DNA from: an uncultured Clostridia bacterium
GTDB taxonomy: Bacteria; Bacillota_A; Clostridia; TANB77; CAG-508
Length of the DNA stretch: 64,000 bases
Direction: 5' to 3'
NCBI GenBank assembly: GCA_947624715.1
Contig: CANQLO010000002.1
Location: 31,899 to 95,898 of the forward strand
Below the pieces are notes generated by a model. The model ran no database searches. It saw only the letters and a program-made list of their open reading frames with translations, and had not been told where the DNA came from. Made by a program: the position numbers and the translations under genes. Below, piece by piece: positions 26,452 through 34,519 of this stretch (its first letter is position 1; every line of letters starts with the position of its first letter).

Positions 26452-28853
26452 TTATTTTTCTCCTTATTATTATAAAGTAATTTCTTATAAATTTGTTCTA
26501 AATTTTTAGCATTTAATTCTACATCAAAACCGGCTTTTTGAATTTTTGATATCATTTTTTCATTATTTTTCTCTCTGTCCATAATTTTTAATTCTGTTAT
26601 CTTTTTTGCCCATTTTTTTGCTCCATCTTCCAATGGTAAATATTCTGGTAATTCCGTTATTTTAGCCTCCCTAGTAGTAGAATTTGAAACTAAACTTGGA
26701 ATACATGCTGCTTGCCATTCAATTAACACATTAGGTAATCCTTCTGCTAATGAAGTAAGTAACATTATATCCATTGCTTGAATAACTTCTTCCATATTAT
26801 CTAATAATCCCAAAAACTTTACTTTATCACTTAATCCTAGGTTTTTGACTTTTTCTTCTACTGAATTCTTTAATTTTCCATCTCCAATAAAGAAAAGTTT
26901 ATATTTACAATTTTTTTCTTTATTTAATTCATTAATGATATCTACTGCAAAGGATTGATTTTTTCTTTCATTAAAAGTACCTATATGTCCTAATGCAACT
27001 TCATCTTCTTTTAAATTAAGTTTCTTTCTCCATTTCATTCTATTATCTTTATTGTATATAAACTTTTTAATATCATTGCCATTTTTTATAACAGTATATG
27101 GTTTGTCTCTAAAAAGCCATTTTCCAGCTTCATTACTTACAGCAAATGCATCTGTATAAGATTTATTAAATATTGGCCTTAATATCTTATCTGCTTTAGA
27201 ATGTTGACAACTTGAATTCCTACTGTGTGCAATACGAACTGGAACTTTTGCTATTTTTCCGGCAAGCATTTCCAATGCTAAAGTAGCACTATTTCCATGT
27301 GCATGAATAATATCAATTTTATCTTTTACTAATATTTCCTTTAATTTTTTTATATAAGTCAATTGTTTTTTATTTCTCATTGGAAGAACATAATATTTGT
27401 CTCCTGTCTCTTCAAGTATTTTTTTAAAATATGGTGTTGGTTCATTAATCATAACAAATTCAATATTAAATTCTTCTCTATTTATATATTTACAATAATT
27501 AAAAACATTGTGGCAAATTCCCATGCCATCAAATAATGATGAAAATACCATCAATAGATTTATTTTCTTTTTGATTTTTAAATTACTTTCCTTATCTTGC
27601 TTTTCTATATCCACTGTATATAATTCCTTCTTTCCTTCATGTACAGAATCTATGCATATTTTATTACCATCGTGGTTCCATCTTGGATGTAAATCGCATC
27701 TTACATCATTATCATATTTAAATGGAGAAAATACTCTTGCTAATCTTGTTACTTCTCCGTTTTCTTTGCATAAATAAACTGATGCAAGTCTTTTTCTATT
27801 TGGATATGTATCTGTAATTATATATTCTTTGTTTGGTGAATAGGTACAGTGTCCATCAGTATTTAATTCTTCCCATAACATTTTGTAATCTTTAGTTTTA
27901 TCTTTCATCAAGTAATAATGATTTCCAGTTTTCTTTTTGTTTAAAAAAGATAAAATTTCTTCATCATTTTTCCAACAACAATGCGACACAAAATCATCAT
28001 CACTCAAATTATACATATCACTTCCATCAATATTCATAGTTACTAATCTAGTATATTTTTTATTATTTTTAAACCATCTATGTAGTACCATAAATCTCTT
28101 TCCATTTGGACTTATCATAATGTGATTAACTTTATGTTCTGCGCCATTCATTTCTGATCTATTTTCAAAATTTTTTAAATCAGTGTATTTTATTACTTCT
28201 TCAGTCTTTCCATCATCTAAATTTATTTTCCAAATACATGCTTTATTAGGGCACAATTCGTTTTTTGTTTTTTCTTCAATATTTGCATATCCATAACCTT
28301 TTCTTAATCTATGCAGTCTGGAAAAGTCTAAATTCAAAGCAAACTTTCCATCTTTTGAAACATCATATACTGGTTTAGATAATACCTTTTCTTCTATTTT
28401 CTTTTCAAAATTATAGATAACGGAAACATATTGATTGTTTCGAAAATCGTTATATATAATTTTACTCTTAAAATCCGGTCCTAACCACTGTGCCATACAT
28501 CCTTGCTGTGTATTCCAACAATGTGTTGTAGCAATTTCTACTTCTTTATTATTATTTTTAGTATCAAATACTATTATTTTTGCCTCTTCGGTTGAGTCTG
28601 GTACTTTATTTGCTTTTTTTACTTTTAAAGCTATCATATATCTGTCTGTCGCATCCCATGGTGATTTATCATAATACCCGAAGAAGTATTCAGCATCATT
28701 AGGAGAAATTCGTTCGATTTTTCCTTCGGATTTTATTTTTTCTCCAGATATTGTATACATTGTAAATTGATATATCTTTTTAAAAAATCTTCTCGTTTTA
28801 GGAAATTTAGCCAGTATATTTTTTCCCATTTCTTCTACTTTAACAAAATTCAT
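26448..28853 (-). CDS. Fusion: beta-propeller (TolB-like) domain and GT4 glycosyltransferase
   Basis: The 801-residue protein has two parts. Residues about 30-430 contain repeated blade-like segments (for example YNDFRNNQYVSVIYNFEK, SPNGKRFMVLHRWF, WNHDGNKICIDSVHEGKKEL) resembling TolB/oligogalacturonate-lyase-type propellers. Residues about 440-790 are a GT-B glycosyltransferase of family 4: MVFSSLFDGMGICH, DIIHAHGNSATLA, LGHIGTFNERKNQ and the donor-binding EGLPNVLIEWQAACIPSLVS. No signal peptide is seen, so the propeller is probably cytoplasmic and may hold the acceptor or a partner. A GGAGAT box lies nine bases before the ATG, inside the full-length frame of the upstream acetyltransferase. 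Confidence 0.8.
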   Translation of the reverse strand: MNFVKVEEMGKNILAKFPKTRRFFKKIYQFTMYTISGEKIKSEGKIERISPNDAEYFFGYYDKSPWDATDRYMIALKVKKANKVPDSTEEAKIIVFDTKNNNKEVEIATTHCWNTQQGCMAQWLGPDFKSKIIYNDFRNNQYVSVIYNFEKKIEEKVLSKPVYDVSKDGKFALNLDFSRLHRLRKGYGYANIEEKTKNELCPNKACIWKINLDDGKTEEVIKYTDLKNFENRSEMNGAEHKVNHIMISPNGKRFMVLHRWFKNNKKYTRLVTMNIDGSDMYNLSDDDFVSHCCWKNDEEILSFLNKKKTGNHYYLMKDKTKDYKMLWEELNTDGHCTYSPNKEYIITDTYPNRKRLASVYLCKENGEVTRLARVFSPFKYDNDVRCDLHPRWNHDGNKICIDSVHEGKKELYTVDIEKQDKESNLKIKKKINLLMVFSSLFDGMGICHNVFNYCKYINREEFNIEFVMINEPTPYFKKILEETGDKYYVLPMRNKKQLTYIKKLKEILVKDKIDIIHAHGNSATLALEMLAGKIAKVPVRIAHSRNSSCQHSKADKILRPIFNKSYTDAFAVSNEAGKWLFRDKPYTVIKNGNDIKKFIYNKDNRMKWRKKLNLKEDEVALGHIGTFNERKNQSFAVDIINELNKEKNCKYKLFFIGDGKLKNSVEEKVKNLGLSDKVKFLGLLDNMEEVIQAMDIMLLTSLAEGLPNVLIEWQAACIPSLVSNSTTREAKITELPEYLPLEDGAKKWAKKITELKIMDREKNNEKMISKIQKAGFDVELNAKNLEQIYKKLLYNNKEKNK

Positions 28854-28933
28854 TTATCATTGATCTCCGTTTTTCATTATATTTTTTTTACTATATTCAA
28901 ACCTGTTATTTACAATATCATTAAAATTTCCTA

Positions 28934-29377
28934 TTACTCTAGCAGGTACCCCCCCACGACTGAATTAGCAGGTATATCCTTTGTTACAACACTATTTGCG
29001 GCTATTATTACATTTGGTCCTATTTTTACTCCGTACATTATTGTTGCGTTTGCTCCTATAAAACAGTTGTCAAAAATTTCAATTTCACCACTATATCTAG
29101 TAAATCCACCTTCTGGATGCTTTATATCATTATCATCATTAAGCATTGTATGAATAACATCATGTGTGCAAAAATAAACATTTGTAGCTATTTTTACATT
29201 ATTATGTATTGATACCAATTCCATATCAGCTGGTATGTTTCTAGAATACCAAAAATTTTTATCACCAAAAAATTTAAATTTTCCGGTCTTCTTTAAGTAT
29301 TCTGCTTTTTTACTTCCATTATTAGTAATAGCTAATCTAAAAATTATCCATAATTTCTTTTTCCAAGAAACGTTCAT
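28934..29377 (-). CDS. Hexapeptide-repeat acetyltransferase, frameshifted at a G7 tract
   Basis: The 147-residue reading frame is a left-handed beta-helix acetyltransferase (WbbJ/maltose acetyltransferase-like): NVYFCTHDVIHTML, FIGANATIMYGVKIGPNVIIAANSVV. It ends abruptly as NSVVGGYLLE. At the break the minus strand has seven G (plus-strand C7 at 28949-28955). Eight G would restore the canonical NSVVGGVPARVIGNF and extend the protein to about 173 residues, ending at 28857, three bases before the next gene. The present frame is therefore an OFF or error state of an O- or N-acetyltransferase for the surface polymer. The ATG at 29377 follows GAGGGGG. Confidence 0.8.
   Translation of the reverse strand: MNVSWKKKLWIIFRLAITNNGSKKAEYLKKTGKFKFFGDKNFWYSRNIPADMELVSIHNNVKIATNVYFCTHDVIHTMLNDDNDIKHPEGGFTRYSGEIEIFDNCFIGANATIMYGVKIGPNVIIAANSVVTKDIPANSVVGGYLLE
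28949..28955 (-). repeat. G7 homopolymer tract in the acetyltransferase gene
   Basis: Seven consecutive C on the plus strand, the longest G/C run noticed in this AT-rich window. It lies exactly where the reading frame departs from the family consensus, as expected of a slipped-strand switch or a sequencing error. Confidence 0.85.
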
Positions 29378-29411
29378 TTTCAATCCCCCTCATATTTTAG
29401 TAGTAAAATTA

Positions 29412-30284
29412 CTAGACATTACTTAAATTAATTTCATCTCCTAGAATTCTATCATATTTTTCTGGTGAAAATTCTTCTAGTCCACTTCCAGGATAAAATG
29501 TTAATTCACCAAAATATATTTTTCCATTTATATCATATAAATCCACCCTAACAAATGGAATATTTTTACTTAATTTTTCAGCAATTTTTATCATCAATTC
29601 AAGATTTTCTGGTTTTTTCATTGGCTTTCTTTCTGAAGGATAATGCCTTTCAAAAGGCATTTTGTTCCAATTAGTATCGTAAAATGTAACCTTTAATCCT
29701 TCCTTTGACCTTCTTTCTGTACATGTAAAAATATATTTTACTTTTCCATTAAAGCACATAAATTTATAATCAGCAAGTTCTCCTTCTTCGGATTCTATAA
29801 GTTTTTCTGCTATTATTCTATGCTTAACATCTTTGTAAACCCACTCTCTATGTCTATAATAAAAGTTTCTTTTCATAATAATATTAAACCTTATTTTAGT
29901 TTTTAGTTTATTTAATTTACTTTTATCTTTACATATTAGTACACCACCCGAATCATGCGTACACTTTAAAACAAATTTATTTGGAAGTTTTGAAAAATCA
30001 ATACTCTTGAACTTGTCCCAAACACCAATAGTTGGAATTATATATTCATTTCCAATAATATTTGCTACATATTTTTTTGCCTCATATTTATCAACCATTT
30101 TAGTATACTCTGGTTTTCTATCATGTATTTTTAACCATTGGAGTTTTTCGTTAAAAGTTTTTGGGTTATCTAAATTTAAATCTCTTCCAATTCTTTTTTT
30201 ATATATTTTTTTTAAGTAATTTTCATCACTTATCCATTTTAACGTTCCTATATCAATTAAATATTGTTTTATTCTTTTCCACAT
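29412..30284 (-). CDS. TupA-like ATP-grasp protein
   Basis: The 290-residue protein matches the TupA-like ATP-grasp family named after the teichuronopeptide locus of alkaliphilic Bacillus. Visible features are NPKTFNEKLQWLKIHDRKP, VDKYEAKKYV, the nucleotide-binding PNKFVLKCTHDSGGV, ADYKFMCFNGKVKYI and the C-terminal VDLYDINGKIYFGELTFYPGSG. Such proteins probably ligate an amino acid or similar group to the polysaccharide. It is the second ATP-grasp protein in this locus. The ATG follows a GAGGAT box. Confidence 0.85.
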   Translation of the reverse strand: MWKRIKQYLIDIGTLKWISDENYLKKIYKKRIGRDLNLDNPKTFNEKLQWLKIHDRKPEYTKMVDKYEAKKYVANIIGNEYIIPTIGVWDKFKSIDFSKLPNKFVLKCTHDSGGVLICKDKSKLNKLKTKIRFNIIMKRNFYYRHREWVYKDVKHRIIAEKLIESEEGELADYKFMCFNGKVKYIFTCTERRSKEGLKVTFYDTNWNKMPFERHYPSERKPMKKPENLELMIKIAEKLSKNIPFVRVDLYDINGKIYFGELTFYPGSGLEEFSPEKYDRILGDEINLSNV

Positions 30285-30309
30285 TTTAATTTATCCTCAT
30301 AATAATAGT

Positions 30310-30810
30310 TTACTTAATAAAATATTCTTTCTTTATAAAATCATCTATTAAGTTAATTATAGCCATTGGATCCTTGTTTTTCCAAGGAATCAGATTATCT
30401 TTTCCATCATATATTTTTTGAATTGCATCTTTTAATTCATCCATTTCATATACAGCTAATACATACCCATTTGATGAGAATGCTTCATTATTTTGTATTT
30501 GGTGATCATTTATATGCTCTCCATACTTTTCTAATCTTGTAACTGCAATTACTTTTTTTCCTGCATTTAATGCTTTCATAATGGAACCAGATGCTCCATG
30601 ACTAATTACAAAATTAGATTCTTTTACTTTTTTTAAGAATTCATCTTGCGAGATAAAATCCTTGTATTTAAAATTTTTTGGCTTATATGTAGAAGTTCCT
30701 ATTTGTGCAAATATTTCTTCTTTTATAACTCCTTCTTCACATAGTTCATCAAGTTTTTTAAAAAGTCTATCAAACGGATAGTTTCTTGAGCCTACTGTAA
30801 CAAATATCAA
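30310..30810 (-). CDS. Glycosyltransferase catalytic half, Alg13/PssE-like
   Basis: The 166-residue protein is a C-terminal GT-B half-domain related to Alg13 and PssE/CpsG: IFVTVGSRNYPFDRLFKKLDEL at the start (read as two blocks), FVISHGASGSIMKALNAGKKVIAV for UDP-sugar binding, and GEHINDHQIQNN. It needs the membrane half encoded just upstream. The TTG at 30810 is chosen because it overlaps the upstream stop as TTGA and gives the family-typical start M-I-F-V-T-V-G. A GTG three codons earlier is possible but sits on its own ribosome-binding site. Confidence 0.88.
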   Translation of the reverse strand: MIFVTVGSRNYPFDRLFKKLDELCEEGVIKEEIFAQIGTSTYKPKNFKYKDFISQDEFLKKVKESNFVISHGASGSIMKALNAGKKVIAVTRLEKYGEHINDHQIQNNEAFSSNGYVLAVYEMDELKDAIQKIYDGKDNLIPWKNKDPMAIINLIDDFIKKEYFIK

Positions 30811-31268
30811 TATAAACACCCCCCATAGATAGCTTTTTTATAAAATTTCTTTTGAGATTCCCATTGAACAATAAATAAATCACTATGCTTTTCCATCTTT
30901 TTTCCAGCTACTGTAGGCATATTAGCTCGTCCAAATGTTTCAATAAAAACAAATTTTTTATGAAACAATACTGCTAATAAATAAAATGGATATGCAACCA
31001 TTGTTCCTGTTGTAATTATAAAATCTGGTCTTTCTTTTATCCAAATTATTAAAGTATATACTGCATTATATAACATTTTAATTGGCATTAACTTATCTTT
31101 TAAATCTGTTTGTTTCATAAGATATTTTGCTTTTGCTTCAAATTGAGTTTTTTCTGTTACATAAAATCCATCATATTTATCTATTAGTGGTTGCAATTTT
31201 TGTAATTGTTCCCAATGTCCACCTGATGATGAAACTAAGCATAGTTTTGGTTTTTTTCTTTTTTTCAT
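30807..31268 (-). CDS. Glycosyltransferase membrane half, Alg14/PssD-like
   Basis: The 153-residue protein begins KPKLCLVSSSGGHWEQLQKL, the Alg14/PssD signature, and continues with FYVTEKTQFEAK, a hydrophobic helix, FIITTGTMVAYPFYLLAVLF and FGRANMPTVAGKKM. Alg14-like subunits recruit the soluble catalytic subunit to the membrane and contribute to acceptor binding. The last codons contain GGGGGG (30819-30824); one extra G would fuse this gene in frame to the catalytic half. The ATG chosen follows GAAGGTAGG; a TTG five codons upstream has no such box. Confidence 0.88.
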   Translation of the reverse strand: MKKRKKPKLCLVSSSGGHWEQLQKLQPLIDKYDGFYVTEKTQFEAKAKYLMKQTDLKDKLMPIKMLYNAVYTLIIWIKERPDFIITTGTMVAYPFYLLAVLFHKKFVFIETFGRANMPTVAGKKMEKHSDLFIVQWESQKKFYKKAIYGGCLY

Positions 31269-31293
31269 ATTTCCTACCTTCAATTTAATATTT

Positions 31294-32019
31294 TTATAAA
31301 GCTCCTTCTTTTTTTATTACTTTTTTTGTGGTTTTCAATAAAATTATTAAGTCTTTCTTTAATCCATGATTATTACAATATTCTATATCTTTTTTTAATC
31401 TATCCTCAAAAGATATTTTTGATCTACCAGATACTTGCCATGGTCCTGTAATTCCTGGTTTTACTTTTATAATAGTATCATAATATTTTCCCATATCTTC
31501 TTTTTCTGATGGTAAATATGGTCTAGGGCCTACTAATGTCATTGAACCACACAATAAATTTATAAATTGTGGCCATTCATCTAAAGATGTCATTCTTAGA
31601 AATCTTCCAGTTTTAGTTACTCTAGGGTCATTTTTTAATTTCTTATATTCTTTGTAATATTTCGCTTCATCAGGATTTTCTTTTAAGTATTCTTTTAGTT
31701 TTTCATCTGCTCCAATTACCATGCTTCTAAATTTGTACATTCTAAAAGTTTTACCATTCTTTCCTATTCTAAGATGTTCATAAAATATAGGACCATTATT
31801 TTCTTTATTTTTTATTCTCATTATCACTACTACAAAAAATAACGGAATTAAAATAATTATTCCTACTATTCCTGCAATAATATCTATAGTTCTTTTTAAA
31901 AAAATATATATGTAATTATAAATAGTTTTTGCTTTTTTTTGTTTTTTTGTTTTTAAATGCATATCATTATTATCTATTATTGCATTTTCACTTAATGGTG
32001 TGTTAAGCAAATTTATCAT
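31294..32019 (-). CDS. Priming undecaprenyl-phosphate sugar phosphotransferase
   Basis: The 241-residue protein is a bacterial sugar transferase of the short WcaJ/EpsL/PglC type. It begins repeat-unit synthesis by moving a sugar phosphate to undecaprenyl phosphate. One membrane segment (about residues 40-65) precedes the catalytic part: MYKFRSMVIGADEKL, DEWPQFINLLCGSMTLVGPRPYLP (two blocks) and VKPGITGPWQVSGRS. It is the second gene of the locus after the LCP ligase. The ATG sits directly against its GAGGGG box; a TTG three codons downstream has better spacing and may be the real start. Confidence 0.94.
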   Translation of the reverse strand: MINLLNTPLSENAIIDNNDMHLKTKKQKKAKTIYNYIYIFLKRTIDIIAGIVGIIILIPLFFVVVIMRIKNKENNGPIFYEHLRIGKNGKTFRMYKFRSMVIGADEKLKEYLKENPDEAKYYKEYKKLKNDPRVTKTGRFLRMTSLDEWPQFINLLCGSMTLVGPRPYLPSEKEDMGKYYDTIIKVKPGITGPWQVSGRSKISFEDRLKKDIEYCNNHGLKKDLIILLKTTKKVIKKEGAL

Positions 32020-32177
32020 CCCCTCATTTATTATTTTCTTTTATAATCTTGTTGCTACATATCATTATACATCTTTTACGTTTTTTAGTAAATATTTTTT
32101 ATTATTATTTTTATAGCATTTTTTCTTTTTTACCAATATTTTGATTATATTATTTAATTAAAATACTATTCTTACTC

Positions 32178-33236
32178 TTATTCTTCTCTATAACCTGTTT
32201 TGACTACTATGCTTTCACTAATTTTTTTTATGTTTTCAGGCAGTACATAATCTTCATCACCGAATATTTCTTTATGTAGTCTTATAACATTAGATTCTAA
32301 TGTAGTTGGAACTCCATACCATCTATCTAAAGTTATTCCTTTAACTGTATATGGCCAACCAATGCTTTCTGTAAAGTTTGTTTTCAATAGAGTTGGTATT
32401 AATGTTATTATTTCTTTTTCTGGTATGTTAGTGCTTACTTTAGGTAATATTACATCAATAAGATTATTTATTTTTAATATATTTAATGTTTTTACCTTCT
32501 GACCTATTGCTTCTATTACCTCTCTCATTCTTTCCGTTCTTTTGTAATCTCCACCTTCAGTATATCTTATTCTTGAATATGCAACTGCTTGAACTCCATC
32601 TAGATTTTGCATTCCAGTTGTTGTTATATGATTTGATTGAATTCCTGAAGTTTGTATTAGACCATCAATATAACTATTTATATATTTTAATTCATCTTTA
32701 TCAACTTCTATTGATACTCCTCCTACAGCATCTACTATATCTATTACTGCATCAAAATTTACTGTTATATATTCTCTAATATTCAAGTCTAAGTTTGTGT
32801 TCAAGGCTAATAATGCGTTTTGAGCACCTCCAAATGAATAAGCATGCGTTACTTTGTCTAATTTTGTTGTTCCATTTTCAACAACTTGCATATATGTATC
32901 TCTATATACTGATATTAGCTTTATTTCTTTAGTCTTTTGATTTATATTTGCTATAATCATGCAATCACTTCTGTTTCCAAGTCCATAATCATCTGCTCTA
33001 CTGTCTATTCCCAATATAGCAATGTTTCTATATTCCTCTAATTGTTCTTCTGCAGTTTCACTTATTCCTATTTCATTTTCATTTATTTGTTCCTCTGTAA
33101 TTCCAAAAGATTTTGTATCTTTATATATTTTTATTCCGGCAAGAACTAATAATATAATACATATTGTTACACATAAAAATATTGTTATTATTTTAATTAT
33201 CTTTTTAGATTTTTTATTATCATTCTTTTCTGACAT
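32178..33236 (-). CDS. LytR-CpsA-Psr family wall polymer ligase
   Basis: The 352-residue protein has an N-terminal membrane anchor (about residues 14-35) and an extracellular LCP domain. Key residues are visible: ILGIDSRADD, SVYRDTYMQV and RIRYTEGGDYKRTERMREV, which bind the pyrophosphate of the lipid-linked polymer. LCP proteins attach capsule or wall teichoic-type polymers to peptidoglycan. It is the first gene of the polysaccharide locus and has a good promoter 45 bases upstream. Attachment to the wall rather than release is therefore the likely fate of the polymer. Confidence 0.93.
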   Translation of the reverse strand: MSEKNDNKKSKKIIKIITIFLCVTICIILLVLAGIKIYKDTKSFGITEEQINENEIGISETAEEQLEEYRNIAILGIDSRADDYGLGNRSDCMIIANINQKTKEIKLISVYRDTYMQVVENGTTKLDKVTHAYSFGGAQNALLALNTNLDLNIREYITVNFDAVIDIVDAVGGVSIEVDKDELKYINSYIDGLIQTSGIQSNHITTTGMQNLDGVQAVAYSRIRYTEGGDYKRTERMREVIEAIGQKVKTLNILKINNLIDVILPKVSTNIPEKEIITLIPTLLKTNFTESIGWPYTVKGITLDRWYGVPTTLESNVIRLHKEIFGDEDYVLPENIKKISESIVVKTGYREE

Positions 33237-33280
33237 CTTACATCCTTCTTTTATAATTTTTAATAAAGTTACCTTTTTAA

Positions 33281-33310
33281 ATTATACATCTAATAACCCA
33301 CTTTAGTCAA
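33281..33310 (-). promoter_or_regulatory. Promoter of the polysaccharide locus
   Basis: On the minus strand TTGACT (33305-33310) and TATAAT (33281-33286) are 18 bases apart, near the sigma-A consensus and upstream of the LCP gene. Confidence 0.65.
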
Positions 33311-33344
33311 CAAAAAATAGCATTTTCTCATATTTTTTTTACAA

Positions 33345-33385
33345 AAAAGACATAAGAAATTATATTATAACTTCCTATGTCTTTT
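33345..33385 (-). terminator. Terminator of the truncated surface-protein copy
   Basis: Arms AAAAGACATAGG and CTTATGTCTTTT pair imperfectly around an AT-rich loop and end in six T on the minus strand. Near-copies follow the intact surface-protein gene (34467-34507) and the Rpn gene (36010-36046). Confidence 0.8.
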
Positions 33386-33406
33386 GAGTAATCTTATTTT
33401 TTTTAT

Positions 33407-33709
33407 TTATTTTTTCTTTGCTATTGAAATATAAGTAGCTCCTATTGCTGATACAATCATCATACTTGTAAATAGCTCTATTGATATGTCTCCTGTTTCT
33501 GGTACGTCTGATGCCGTTACTGTTACTTCTACTTCACTTGTGAATTGGTCGTTTATTACCGCTGTTATCTTTACTTTACCTGGTGTTATTGCTTCAATTA
33601 TTCCTTTTTCACTTATAGTTGCTATCTTAGGGTCACTTGTTGAGTATTGTATTTTATCTATATGTAACATTTTTTTACAAATTTTGCATATATTTTTTTT
33701 TTTTTTCAT
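33407..33709 (-). pseudogene. Truncated copy of the VPETG surface protein (Big_2 and anchor only)
   Basis: Residues 16-100 nearly match the C-terminal Big_2 domain and sorting signal (VPETG at 69-73, helix, KKK tail) of the intact protein encoded at 34520-35836. The first 15 residues (MKKKKNICKICKKML) are not protein homology. They come from reading a sequence that in the intact copy lies upstream of its promoter (35946-35977). The two joined at a CATA/ATAGATA junction, so signal peptide, both cohesin-like domains and the promoter were lost. It is probably not exported or expressed. Confidence 0.78.
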
Positions 33710-33756
33710 CTATTTATTTCTGCTGTTTCGGATATTTTTTTTTTTTAAGCATAAAA

Positions 33757-33782
33757 AAAGAAAGTCCCCAACACTTTCTTGA
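33757..33782 (-). terminator. Terminator of toxin-antitoxin pair 1
   Basis: AGAAAGT and ACTTTCT pair around GTTGGGG, followed by seven T on the minus strand. A close relative ends pair 2 at 42500-42526. Confidence 0.8.
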
Positions 33783-33791
33783 ATTAAATTT

Positions 33792-34106
33792 TTATAATAT
33801 ATGTAAATAATTTCTTCTTTGATAAAATATATGTGAAATGTATATTTTGCTATTTTTATCATCAACTGTATATAATACTATATAGTTATTTATTACTATT
33901 TTGTGATATTGATTTTTTAGTTTATCATATTTATCTATTTTTGCATACATTCTTGGAAATGTTCTTAAATTTGATATCAAATTATATACCTTTTTAAATA
34001 ATTTAATTGCAATATCTTCTTGTTTCAGTTTTTTAGAAATATAATAATATGTACTTTCACTTTCTTTATTAAATTTATTAGTAAATATAATTTTATATTT
34101 TTTCAT
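33792..34106 (-). CDS. RelE/ParE-type toxin of TA pair 1
   Basis: The 104-residue protein has the RelE/ParE fold pattern: an N-terminal strand YKIIFTNKFNKE, two helices, FPRMYAKIDKYD, YHKIVINNYIVLYTVDD and a C-terminal IFYQRRNYLHIL. Such toxins act on ribosome-bound mRNA or on gyrase; the subtype is not clear. The antitoxin gene is directly upstream, its stop codon touching this ATG. A related pair lies at 42535-43098. The pair is inserted between the intact surface-protein gene and its truncated copy. Confidence 0.85.
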   Translation of the reverse strand: MKKYKIIFTNKFNKESESTYYYISKKLKQEDIAIKLFKKVYNLISNLRTFPRMYAKIDKYDKLKNQYHKIVINNYIVLYTVDDKNSKIYISHIFYQRRNYLHIL

Positions 34107-34286
34107 TTATCTCCTTATCTTTATGCCCCATCTTTTTTCAAAGTTGTTCCAAAATTCTTTTTCTGTATATATTCTTCCTTCCCTTATGTCTTCCTCTGAT
34201 TCCAATATTGCTTGTATGTCTTCTTCTGTTAATTCTATATCTTCAGCAATATCATTATTTTCTTTAATTTTTTCTACTCTATCCAT
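34107..34286 (-). CDS. Antitoxin of TA pair 1
   Basis: The 59-residue acidic protein has DIELTEEDIQAILESEEDI followed by REGRIYTEKEFW, closely similar to the antitoxin of pair 2. Small acidic proteins of this kind with the pattern E-D-I-REGR-x-Y-T are found in front of RelE/ParE toxins. The stop codon TAA directly abuts the toxin ATG and includes its ribosome-binding site (AGGAGATAA). TAGGAG precedes its own ATG. The C-terminal part probably wraps the toxin. Confidence 0.8.
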   Translation of the reverse strand: MDRVEKIKENNDIAEDIELTEEDIQAILESEEDIREGRIYTEKEFWNNFEKRWGIKIRR

Positions 34287-34353
34287 ACTTTGACTCCTAA
34301 CTAAACATTAATTTATAATTAGTATATCTAATTTTTTTATTTTTAATAATATA

Positions 34354-34382
34354 ATTATATAATATTATTTTTTATATTGCAA
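34354..34382 (-). promoter_or_regulatory. Promoter of TA pair 1
   Basis: On the minus strand TTGCAA (34377-34382) and TATAAT (34354-34359) are 17 bases apart. The bases upstream of the -35 (plus strand TTTTTTACATATTTTGTCATT, 34386-34406) recur upstream of pair 2. Confidence 0.65.
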
Positions 34383-34466
34383 TACTTTTTTACATATTTT
34401 GTCATTTTATTTTGTTTAATTTTTTACTTTTTTCTTGTCCATAAATAGTAGCAGTATTCTATATAA

Positions 34467-34507
34467 AAAAGACATAAGAAACTAAATTATAACTTCCTAT
34501 GTCTTCT
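34467..34507 (-). terminator. Terminator of the intact VPETG surface-protein gene
   Basis: AAGACATAGG pairs with CTTATGTCTT around an AT-rich loop, then six T on the minus strand. Confidence 0.8.
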
Positions 34508-34519
34508 TCATTTTAAAAA

